Shown in pieces: positions 1-5,254 of a stretch of 5,254 bases of DNA; positions within the stretch are counted from its first letter, which is position 1; each line of letters opens with the position of its first letter. The DNA comes from CAZPBO01 sp964584815 (GTDB lineage: Bacteria; Planctomycetota; SKW154). A model generated the notes under the pieces. That model was not told where the DNA came from, ran no database searches, and saw only the letters and a list, made by a program, of their open reading frames with translations. Position numbers and translations under genes: made by a program. The DNA is taken from NCBI GenBank assembly GCA_964584815.1, contig CAZPBO010000086.1:1-5254 (forward strand), read 5' to 3'.

Positions 1-2
1 GG

Positions 3-809
3 GCAAATCTTGCTCGCAGGATGCGACGACCGCAGGACAGCCCATTTGCTGTTGCCCTTCTCCATTGCAATGTCGGGGGCATAAAGGAGCACGACAACTA
101 CGCGCCCTGCACGCTGGATGACCTGCGCCACAGCGGTTTTGACTACTACGCACTTGGACACATCCACAAACCTCAAGTCTTAAGCCAACGCGACCCCTGT
201 GTTGTCTATTCAGGCACGACTCAAGGCAGAGCGGTGGATGAGACGGGTGAACGCGGTTGCTATCTGGTGAGGGTTCACGCAGGAAATATCTCGCTTCAGT
301 TTGTGCCAACATCCTCTGTTGTGTGGCAGAAAAAGAGCGTAGCAATAGATGGTCTGGAGACGGTAGATGACTTGCTGCAGAGACTTCAGGATGCTTTTGA
401 TGGTTTGCGAAGGGATAAAGGTGGGGTGCTGTTGCATCTTGTCCTTGAAGGGTCGGGGATGCTGAACGACATTCTGCGACGGGAGGAGGACAGAGAGGAC
501 ATTCTGACGCAGTTGCGCGAGTGGGAGGAAGGGCGTGACGATTTTGTCTGGACTGCGCGGATGGATGTGAAAACCCGCAGAGTGCAGGATATAGATGAGT
601 TGGCGGAAAGGCAGGACTTTGTTGGTGACTTTGTGCGTGCGGCAAAGCGGTTGAGAGCCGACCCGCAAAAAGTGAAAGACCTGCTGCTTGAAGGGTTTGC
701 GCAACGGGAACTGCGCCAAATCGTTGAGCAAATGGATGAGGACGGTCTGCGGGGGGTGGTTGAGGCGGCAGTTGAGTTGGGGCTTTCGCGTCTGCTCTCG
801 GAAGAATAG
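3..809 (+). CDS. YhaO/SbcD-like DNA repair exonuclease (metallophosphoesterase), 5'-truncated by window edge
   Basis: The frame is open from base 3 to the TAG at 807-809, giving 268 visible residues. The first ATG (base 21) is internal, because the codons before it read on in frame as coding sequence. Seen: a metal-ligand histidine in ALLHCNVGG (His codon 63-65), HDNYAPC, then GFDYYALGHIHKP with the GHIH metal motif at 156-167, and a downstream YSGTTQGR strand. These are the C-terminal metallophosphoesterase motifs of the Mre11/SbcD/YhaO group. The D-x-H, GD and GNH motifs must lie upstream of the window. HDNYAPC followed by ALGHIH is closer to YhaO than to classical SbcD. The rest (about 300-809) would be the capping and partner-binding region and is charged and helical. 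Known for the family: a manganese-dependent nuclease acting on DNA ends and hairpins together with an SbcC/YhaN ATPase. The ATPase gene follows after one base, which supports a complex. Full-length relatives are about 400 residues, so roughly a third is missing. Confidence 0.9.
   Translation, partial: ANLARRMRRPQDSPFAVALLHCNVGGIKEHDNYAPCTLDDLRHSGFDYYALGHIHKPQVLSQRDPCVVYSGTTQGRAVDETGERGCYLVRVHAGNISLQFVPTSSVVWQKKSVAIDGLETVDDLLQRLQDAFDGLRRDKGGVLLHLVLEGSGMLNDILRREEDREDILTQLREWEEGRDDFVWTARMDVKTRRVQDIDELAERQDFVGDFVRAAKRLRADPQKVKDLLLEGFAQRELRQIVEQMDEDGLRGVVEAAVELGLSRLLSEE
800..805 (+). promoter_or_regulatory. Shine-Dalgarno site choosing the ATG at 811
   Basis: GGAAGA lies inside the end of the upstream nuclease gene, five bases before ATG 811. 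The nuclease stop (807-809) sits between this site and the start, so translation of the two genes is probably coupled. The frame of the downstream gene is open from an earlier ATG at 688. The 41 residues that start would add overlap the nuclease gene and do not look like the family N-terminus, whereas the protein from 811 begins directly with the conserved MRIEKVRLEAFG strand. Confidence 0.65.
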
Positions 810-810
810 G

Positions 811-3800
811 ATGCGAATTGAGAAAGTGCGACTGGAAGCGTTTGGTGCGCTGCATAATCTGGCAGTTGAGCAACTGTCGCCGCATCTGACCGTTTTCCTT
901 GGCGCAAACGAAAGCGGCAAAACTACCTTAAAAGAGTTTATTCTGTGGGTGTTCTTTGGCTTTGAGCGTGGAGGTAAGGGCAACAGATATGAGCCCGTAG
1001 TTGGCGGCAAACCGCGGGGAAGGGTTGTAGTGCGGATGGCGGACGGCAGGCGTCTCACCTTTGAACGGGTGGGGACAAAGGAGTCGGTCTTCACGGAAAG
1101 AGGAGAGCGTCTGGATGCGACACCTTCTGGCGTAATGGCGCCGGGGTTTGACAGACGCTCGTTTGAGCGCGTTTTTGCGGTCGGGCTTGATGAGATGCAA
1201 GGGGTGGGTGTTCTGACGGAGGAAGGGGTGCGGACACGGCTGTTCGCGGCAGGTGGGGGACTCGGACGGCTCTCGCTTGCAAAATTGATGAGCGACCTGC
1301 AGGCGGCTATGAACAAGATATACAAGAAACACGGTAAGAAACAGAGGCTGAACAGCACTATCTCAAGACTGCGCAAACTTAAGGGGCGCCTTACCGAAAG
1401 CCGCGCTCTCCTGCAGGACTACGAGAAGGTGTGCGCAGAAGTTGAAGATGTTAAAGCAAAACAAGAGGAACTGCGCAAAGAGCGGGTTGCTCTGCGTCGG
1501 CGGATAAGCCATTTGGAGTTGCTGGGCAGAGTGCGAAAAGGGCTTGAGAAACTGCGGCGGCTGGACGCGGAGATTGCGCAACTGCAGCACGCCGAACAAC
1601 TGCCCCCCGAAGCGAAAACACGGTATAGGGAACTGAAACGCGAAATCCAGACACTACAGCGCGAGTTGGACGATGAGGTTGCGGATTTAAACGCCAAAGA
1701 GCAGCGGTTGAAGAGGCTTGCGGTGAGGGAGGAGTTGCTGAAGGAAGAAGAAAGGATAGAGCGGTTGCGTCAGGAGAGGGCGGCGCTTGAGCGGTCTCTT
1801 CGCGATATTCCAGGACTTAAAGAAGAAACAAAGCGCCTGCGTGGCGAACTGGACGAAGCATTGAGGCAGATAGGTCCTGACACAACAGAGGCGCTTCTGG
1901 ACGAGATAGACATATCGGTTGTTGCGGCTGATGAGGCGCAGCGTCTGATGGATGAATTGAAGGATGCTGAAGACCGCCTCAAACAGGCGCATGACAGAAA
2001 GGAGCAAGCCGAGAAAAGGCTTTCTGAAGCCAGAAGCGACTACGCCGGCATTGAACAGAAACTGAAGCAGAGGCTTGCGCAGGTGCCTGACGAGCAGCAG
2101 TTGCAAAGGCGCTCTGATGCCCTGCAAAACCTGCGTGCACTGCTTGCCCAGCGTGGTAACATTCAGCAATCGCTTGAAACACTTTCTATGACGGAGGCAG
2201 CGCTGCGGCAGACTCGGCGAGGCGCTTTGGCATTACCGTCGTGGTTGTTCGTTATTGTTTTGGTTGCGGGACTTGCGCTGGCGGCGCTGTTGGCGGGCAT
2301 CAGGCAGTATGTAGGCGCGGCGGTCGTCGCAGCCGCCACTATAATCCTATTCTTCTTCCTCCTCCGCAAAACCGCCTCGCCGCAGAAAGACGCCCTTTCG
2401 CAGGTGATGACGAATATGGAATCCCAGAAGGAAGAGTTGCGTCGTCGCCTCAACGACCTACAACGGCAGTTAGACGCCTGTGTTGAGGTGCTGCGGCTGA
2501 AGAGCGTTGATGAGGCAGAACTTACCAAGGCGGAAAACGCTCTGCAGCAGATGAGGGATGAGTTGGAAGCGCTCAAGCGGCTTAAGGAACGCTTTGAGAC
2601 GGCTGCTGCGGAACTGGAAAAAGAAGAAAAAGAACTTAATGAAGCCGATGAGGCGCTGCGCAGAGCAAAAGTAAGGCAACAGCAAGCCCTCAACCGATGG
2701 CGCAGTTTTCTGTCCGCTCACCACTTCCCAGAAAACCTTCGCGAGCAAGGGTTTTCGGCGTTCGTTCAGATTGTGAAGAACGCTCTTGATAAAAGGCGTA
2801 ACCTGACAGACTATCAAAAAAGAGTGCAGAAAGTCCAAAACCATATAGATGCCACAACAGGGGAGTTGAAAGCGCTGCTTTCTGCTTTGGGTTACAACAA
2901 CACTTTTGCCGACCCTTTGTCCGCCATAGATAAACTGGTGCGCGACTTTGAGGAAGCAAGGGACAATCAGGCTGAAAAAGAAAAACTGGAGGAAGAAATA
3001 GCCCGAATAAGAGAGAAAGTGGAACACCGCCAAAATGACCTCCACCAACTCAATGAGGAATTGAATTCCCTTATGAACGCTGCCGGTGCGCAGGATGAAG
3101 ACTCCTTCTATGCGGTCTGCAGGGACTACGAGGCGCTTCAGAGCCTTAAAAAAGAAAAAGCCAGTATTAGACAAAACTTATTAGAAGATGTGGGTGGGGA
3201 GGAGGCGCTTCGCCGTCTCGCGGAGGAGGTGGAGCAACTTGACATATCGCAGCAGCAACAGGAAGAGACGCAGTTAAAGGAGCGTCTTGAGCAGGTTGAG
3301 AGTGAGGAGAAAGAGGCTGCAAGGAGACTGGGACAGTTGCAACAGAAGATGAAAGAATTGGAAGAAGACCAGACAGGAGAGTTGCATCAGGAGATAGCGC
3401 AGATAGAGGAGGAGTTGAGGGAGGGGGTTAAGGATTGGGCGGCGTATGCGGTGTGCTGCCAACTGCTGCGGCAGGCAAAAGAAGTCTACGAAAAGGAACG
3501 CCAGCCTGAAGTGATAAGATACGGCAACGACTTTCTCGCCCACATAACTGATGGACGCTACCGTCTTTTGTGGAGCGTGGAAGGCAATGAGGTGCGGCTT
3601 GAATCGCTATCTGACGGCGCCTACAAAGAGGAGGTAAAATGGAGCAGCGGGTTGGCGGACCAGGTCTATTTGAGCGTGAGGCTTGGGCTTGCCCGTGAAT
3701 GGGCAAATCTCTCTGAGCCTTTGCCGCTCGTGCTGGACGATGTGCTTGTGCGGTTTGACCCACAGCGTCAACGCGCCTGCGCAAGGATGCTCGCTGAAGT

Positions 3801-3942
3801 CGCCAAAAGTCTGCAAATTCTGCTTTTCACCTGCCATCCATCAACGAAGGAGTATCTTCTGCAAGCAGTTCGCGATGCTGGAGTTAACGCACTTTTTTAT
3901 GAGTTATCCGACAGTTCCTGCACCACTATGGAACAACCTTAA
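811..3942 (+). CDS. YhaN/SbcC-like coiled-coil ABC ATPase with two central transmembrane helices
   Basis: This encodes a 1043-residue protein when started at ATG 811, the start supported by family alignment. Seen, in order: an N-terminal strand MRIEKVRLEAFG; Walker A GANESGKTT (residues 31-39, Lys37) followed by LKEFILWVFFGFERG; a long charged coiled coil from about 190 to 470; two hydrophobic helices at about 478-496 and 500-518; a second long coiled coil from about 525 to 900; the ABC signature WSSGLADQ (944-951); Walker B LPLVLDD (971-977); a D-loop-like RFDP; and an H-loop histidine in LLFTCHPS (His1009). N- and C-terminal halves should fold back to form one ATPase head, as in Rad50/SbcC. 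There is no CXXC zinc hook at the apex. The membrane helices take that position, as in the YhaN family, so the complex is probably anchored to the inner membrane. It follows the YhaO-like nuclease gene after one base and should power and regulate it in DNA-end processing. The nucleotide-binding motifs all look intact. Confidence 0.93.
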   Translation: MRIEKVRLEAFGALHNLAVEQLSPHLTVFLGANESGKTTLKEFILWVFFGFERGGKGNRYEPVVGGKPRGRVVVRMADGRRLTFERVGTKESVFTERGERLDATPSGVMAPGFDRRSFERVFAVGLDEMQGVGVLTEEGVRTRLFAAGGGLGRLSLAKLMSDLQAAMNKIYKKHGKKQRLNSTISRLRKLKGRLTESRALLQDYEKVCAEVEDVKAKQEELRKERVALRRRISHLELLGRVRKGLEKLRRLDAEIAQLQHAEQLPPEAKTRYRELKREIQTLQRELDDEVADLNAKEQRLKRLAVREELLKEEERIERLRQERAALERSLRDIPGLKEETKRLRGELDEALRQIGPDTTEALLDEIDISVVAADEAQRLMDELKDAEDRLKQAHDRKEQAEKRLSEARSDYAGIEQKLKQRLAQVPDEQQLQRRSDALQNLRALLAQRGNIQQSLETLSMTEAALRQTRRGALALPSWLFVIVLVAGLALAALLAGIRQYVGAAVVAAATIILFFFLLRKTASPQKDALSQVMTNMESQKEELRRRLNDLQRQLDACVEVLRLKSVDEAELTKAENALQQMRDELEALKRLKERFETAAAELEKEEKELNEADEALRRAKVRQQQALNRWRSFLSAHHFPENLREQGFSAFVQIVKNALDKRRNLTDYQKRVQKVQNHIDATTGELKALLSALGYNNTFADPLSAIDKLVRDFEEARDNQAEKEKLEEEIARIREKVEHRQNDLHQLNEELNSLMNAAGAQDEDSFYAVCRDYEALQSLKKEKASIRQNLLEDVGGEEALRRLAEEVEQLDISQQQQEETQLKERLEQVESEEKEAARRLGQLQQKMKELEEDQTGELHQEIAQIEEELREGVKDWAAYAVCCQLLRQAKEVYEKERQPEVIRYGNDFLAHITDGRYRLLWSVEGNEVRLESLSDGAYKEEVKWSSGLADQVYLSVRLGLAREWANLSEPLPLVLDDVLVRFDPQRQRACARMLAEVAKSLQILLFTCHPSTKEYLLQAVRDAGVNALFYELSDSSCTTMEQP

Positions 3943-3945
3943 CAA

Positions 3946-3957
3946 CTGTGATCACAG
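3946..3957. repeat. Perfect 12-bp palindrome CTGTGATCACAG
   Basis: The palindrome begins three bases after the ATPase stop codon, in the 102-base gap between two convergent genes. It has no loop, so it would not act as a simple hairpin terminator. TGTGA/TCACA resembles CRP-type half-sites, but they abut here instead of being six bases apart. A 12-bp palindrome is expected about once by chance in a window of this size, so function is doubtful. The rest of the gap holds only a weak 5-bp stem (TGCAC near 3999 with GTGCA near 4013) with no T-run, so I see no convincing terminator for either gene. Confidence 0.4.
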
Positions 3958-4044
3958 ACCGAGGGCAGAGCGGTTCTGGCGCCGTTCACATTACCATATT
4001 GCACGACAAGGTGTGCATAGCGGGTTTTGCCTTTTGACCACCCC

Positions 4045-4971
4045 CTATTCTCTAAACTCGCATACGGGAAACTGACCACTGAAGGGGCATTTTCTACAGA
4101 CATCGCTTTGATATTCTCTTTTTAACTCGTCAAAGACAACTCTCAGAACCTTTTCCCTGACTTCGGGTTCGTCCATTAACAAAGCCAATTTTAGAAGGTC
4201 ATTTTTGATGATAGGTTTAATTTTGAGCCTTACAAGTAGTTCTTTGAACTGCTTATCCGCATCTTCTAATACCAAAACCACTTTCCCATCGCGTATTCTT
4301 TCTTCTCCAAAATTCCCTCGTAAAGTGTCATAGACATCAGTGGTCACTCGTTCGCTTCTTAAAACCAGTTTCTTAACCTGATATACGACCCCAAAGTCCG
4401 TGCTTAAATCTGTCCCTCTATCGCTTGCCTCAGTCCTAGTCTCACGATAAATCTTGCAACCAAACCGTTCCATATGAGTTTTTATCAAGGCGAAACTCAC
4501 AAGTTCAAAACAGGTTCCACTTATACTCATTGCCCATTCTATAAAAGAGATAAAACGCTCCACTGTCTCTGACAGTTCCATTCTTTTGAGCCGATTTGAT
4601 AGACTGGGAAGGTTGCCGAATCGCTTTTGGATCTCTTCTTTGAATTTCTGGCAGATATAGTCCAACATCTGAGCAGCGTTTTGTGTCGCTATCAGTTGAA
4701 ACATTCTTGGTCCCAGCGCTTTTAGAACGCGGTACTTGGTAAGGTTCCGCGTCGGGTACGCATCATAAAACTGCCCACCGATGTGGAGACTGTGTCCTAG
4801 GTGGTTTCGCACTATCTCGCACACAGCGGTTTCATAGAAGTGTCTTACCTCCTGCGTTGAAAAGACGGTTTTACCATTTTGTATGTAAGCAGACAGTAAC
4901 CCGTAATACATTGCCGGGAAGATGAATTTTTTCTTGCCCTTTTTGAACATTCGGTCAACTATTTCATACAT
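4045..4971 (-). CDS. HaeII-like type II restriction endonuclease, solitary
   Basis: This encodes 308 residues. An in-frame stop at 4984-4986 with no ATG, GTG or TTG between it and 4971 makes ATG 4971 the only likely start. The key match is YRETRTEASDRGTDLS followed by FGVVYQVKKL (residues 175-202), which strongly resembles, from memory, the DRGLD...FG...QIKHL core of HaeII. It reads as a PD-(D/E)XK nuclease site with Asp188, Gln198 and Lys200 (D-x9-QxK), plus a helix glutamate (Glu156). The upstream HLGHSLHIGGQFYDAYPTRN (58-76) and PRMFQL also align roughly with HaeII. Known: HaeII cuts RGCGCY. Whether this protein shares that specificity is unknown. Odd points: the C-terminus has CRKC...C (Cys292, 295, 304), which I do not recall in HaeII; the gene is AT-rich (about 40% GC on sampled lines) compared with its neighbours; and no methyltransferase gene is adjacent on either side. 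It converges on the ATPase gene and is divergent from the hydrolase gene. I have made no database search. Confidence 0.78.
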   Translation of the reverse strand: MYEIVDRMFKKGKKKFIFPAMYYGLLSAYIQNGKTVFSTQEVRHFYETAVCEIVRNHLGHSLHIGGQFYDAYPTRNLTKYRVLKALGPRMFQLIATQNAAQMLDYICQKFKEEIQKRFGNLPSLSNRLKRMELSETVERFISFIEWAMSISGTCFELVSFALIKTHMERFGCKIYRETRTEASDRGTDLSTDFGVVYQVKKLVLRSERVTTDVYDTLRGNFGEERIRDGKVVLVLEDADKQFKELLVRLKIKPIIKNDLLKLALLMDEPEVREKVLRVVFDELKREYQSDVCRKCPFSGQFPVCEFRE

Positions 4972-5048
4972 CTCTTGAACCCTCTACAACTAACATCACC
5001 GAGGGTTTCGTCTGCTTTTGCGTTGGGGGCGGCGGATGAGCAACGCAT
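4959..5048 (-). CDS. Possible 29-codon upstream ORF in the restriction-gene leader
   Basis: ATG at 5048-5046 opens a 29-codon frame that closes at TAG 4961-4959, overlapping the restriction gene by 13 bases in another frame. A weak Shine-Dalgarno (AGGG, 5060-5057) sits eight bases upstream. The peptide starts MRCSSAAPNAKADE and ends CRGFKRCMK; it resembles nothing I know and is far too short for a helix-turn-helix C protein. If translated, its ribosome would unfold both leader hairpins and stop next to the restriction-gene start, which would allow translational coupling. An open frame of this length is common by chance, so this is a candidate only. Confidence 0.25.
   Translation of the reverse strand: MRCSSAAPNAKADETLGDVSCRGFKRCMK
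4978..5007 (-). promoter_or_regulatory. Leader hairpin pairing away the restriction-gene ribosome binding site
   Basis: In the restriction-gene transcript, AACCCUC (from 5007-5001) can pair with GAGGGUU (4984-4978) over seven bases with a 16-base loop. The second arm contains the GAGGG Shine-Dalgarno, so the hairpin would hide it. The stem is perfect Watson-Crick; the loop is large, so stability is moderate. Its effect on translation is inferred. Confidence 0.45.
4980..4985 (-). promoter_or_regulatory. Shine-Dalgarno site of the restriction endonuclease gene
   Basis: Read on the minus strand this is AGAGGG, ending eight bases before ATG 4971. It is a good match to the anti-Shine-Dalgarno and supports that start. 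It lies within one arm of the leader hairpin 4978-5007. Confidence 0.75.
5019..5047 (-). promoter_or_regulatory. Second leader hairpin upstream of the restriction gene
   Basis: TGCGTTG (5019-5025) and CAACGCA (5041-5047) form a perfect 7-bp inverted repeat around a 15-base C-rich loop (in the minus-strand RNA). The stem includes the first bases of the candidate upstream ORF, so folding would affect its start codon. No U-run follows it, so it is not a standard terminator. Confidence 0.35.
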
Positions 5049-5064
5049 AAACTCTGCCCTGAAC

Positions 5065-5120
5065 CGTCTGCGACAATGATATGCGCTTCCGCCTGTTTGT
5101 CAAGCCGCTGTTCGCAGACG
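5065..5120. repeat. 9-bp inverted repeat bracketing the restriction-gene promoter (candidate operator)
   Basis: CGTCTGCGA at 5065-5073 is matched by its exact reverse complement TCGCAGACG at 5112-5120, with 38 bases between. The -10 and -35 elements of the minus-strand promoter lie entirely between the arms. The inner arm covers the expected transcription start and the outer arm sits just upstream of the -35. A third, partial copy (CGTCTGC) is at 5009-5015. The layout suits a dimeric repressor or looping regulator, possibly shared with the divergent hydrolase promoter. The regulator, if any, is not in this window. Confidence 0.4.
5076..5103 (-). promoter_or_regulatory. Sigma70-type promoter for the restriction endonuclease gene
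   Basis: Read on the minus strand: a perfect -35 TTGACA (5103-5098), a 16-base spacer, and a -10 TATCAT (5081-5076) with five of six consensus bases. Transcription should begin near 5069, which leaves a leader of about 98 bases before the start codon. The long leader holds the two hairpins and the small upstream ORF. Confidence 0.6.
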
Positions 5121-5131
5121 ATGACTAATCC

Positions 5132-5160
5132 TTGACGCAACACTATCTTTACGGCATAAT
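5132..5160 (+). promoter_or_regulatory. Sigma70-type promoter for the hydrolase gene
   Basis: TTGACG (5132-5137), a 17-base spacer and CATAAT (5155-5160): each box has five of six consensus bases at ideal spacing. Transcription should begin near 5167, about 27 bases before ATG 5194. The promoter is back to back with the restriction-gene promoter; the two -35 boxes are 28 bases apart. Confidence 0.65.
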
Positions 5161-5181
5161 GTCCATAAGGAACCTGTCTGT

Positions 5182-5186
5182 GGAGG
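5182..5186 (+). promoter_or_regulatory. Shine-Dalgarno site of the hydrolase gene
   Basis: GGAGG seven bases before ATG 5194, a strong and well-placed site that confirms the start of the truncated gene. Confidence 0.8.
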
Positions 5187-5193
5187 AACAGTT

Positions 5194-5254
5194 ATGAAAA
5201 TACGCTGGCTCGGACACGCCTCTTTCCTGATTGAAGGGCAGGGTGTGCGCATCG
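5194..5254 (+). CDS. Metallo-beta-lactamase-fold metal-dependent hydrolase (UlaG-like), 3'-truncated by window edge
   Basis: Only the first 20 codons are in the window. They read MKIRWLGHASFLIEG and on, which is the characteristic N-terminal strand of the UlaG-like/UPF0173 branch of the metallo-beta-lactamase superfamily, with the conserved LGHASF turn. The HxHxDH metal site would lie beyond the window. Known members hydrolyse varied substrates (UlaG is an ascorbate-6-phosphate lactonase), and most of this branch is uncharacterised, so no substrate can be assigned. It has its own promoter (5132-5160) and strong Shine-Dalgarno, and is divergent from the restriction gene. The short length seen limits certainty about the subfamily. 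Confidence 0.75.
   Translation, partial: MKIRWLGHASFLIEGQGVRI

Noticed and set aside
688..810. Upstream ATG at 688 extending the ATPase by 41 residues
   Set aside because: The extension overlaps the nuclease gene, lacks family resemblance, and the ATG at 811 has a Shine-Dalgarno and starts exactly at the conserved first strand.
210..1376. Long minus-strand open frame of 388 codons opposite the nuclease and ATPase genes
   Set aside because: Its translation is low-complexity (rich in Ser, Pro, Arg and Leu) with no recognisable domain, and it lies antisense to two clearly real genes.
1..3711. GGGCAAATCT at the window start repeated at 3702-3711, and GGCAGAGCGGT shared near 225 and 3964
   Set aside because: Matches of 10-11 bases are expected by chance among all pairs of positions in a window this long; no longer similarity surrounds them.
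811..3942. Classical SbcC identity with a zinc hook
   Set aside because: No CXXC motif is present at the coiled-coil centre; the apex is a pair of hydrophobic helices, which fits YhaN better.
3999..4045. Possible terminator in the convergent gap
   Set aside because: The best stem is only five base pairs with an eight-base loop and no T-run follows in either direction.
3683..4075. Plus-strand open frame of 130 codons across the end of the ATPase gene and into the gap
   Set aside because: It overlaps the Walker B and H-loop coding region in another frame and its product resembles nothing; it is a shadow frame.
4972..5193. CRISPR array, tRNA or a full-length C-protein gene in the divergent region
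   Set aside because: There are no regularly spaced repeats, no cloverleaf pattern, and no open frame long enough for a helix-turn-helix controller.

Overview
The window looks like bacterial chromosome of moderate to high GC, with compact spacing, Shine-Dalgarno sites and sigma70-type promoters. I cannot name the phylum from this sequence. Reading left to right, it holds the 3' part of a YhaO/SbcD-like DNA repair exonuclease gene, a complete YhaN/SbcC-like membrane-anchored ATPase gene, a convergent gene for a HaeII-like type II restriction endonuclease, a dense divergent control region, and the first 20 codons of a metallo-beta-lactamase-fold hydrolase gene.

Region 1 (3-3942, + strand) is a two-gene operon. 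The nuclease stop and the ATPase start are separated by one base, so the pair is almost certainly co-translated and works as one complex. It resembles YhaO-YhaN of Bacillus and the wider Mre11-Rad50/SbcCD group: a metal-dependent nuclease driven by an ABC-type ATPase with long coiled coils. As in YhaN, the middle of the coiled coil carries two transmembrane helices rather than a CXXC zinc hook.

Region 2 (4045-4971, - strand) is a solitary restriction endonuclease gene. Hand counts on four 60-base lines of this gene give about 40% GC, against about 56% on three lines of the ATPase gene, which suggests horizontal acquisition. No methyltransferase gene lies next to it in this window. HaeII-type sites (RGCGCY) are common here, about 17 by hand count, so either a protective methylase is encoded elsewhere, the specificity differs, or the enzyme is inactive.

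Region 3 (4972-5193) is the most interesting part. Two good divergent promoters face away from each other. A perfect 9-bp inverted repeat brackets the restriction-gene promoter. The roughly 100-nt leader of the restriction gene can form two hairpins, one of which pairs away the ribosome binding site. A 29-codon upstream ORF with its own weak ribosome binding site runs through both hairpins and ends just inside the restriction gene. Together these could form a layered control that keeps a toxic nuclease low or delays its synthesis. This is inference from sequence; nothing here has been tested.
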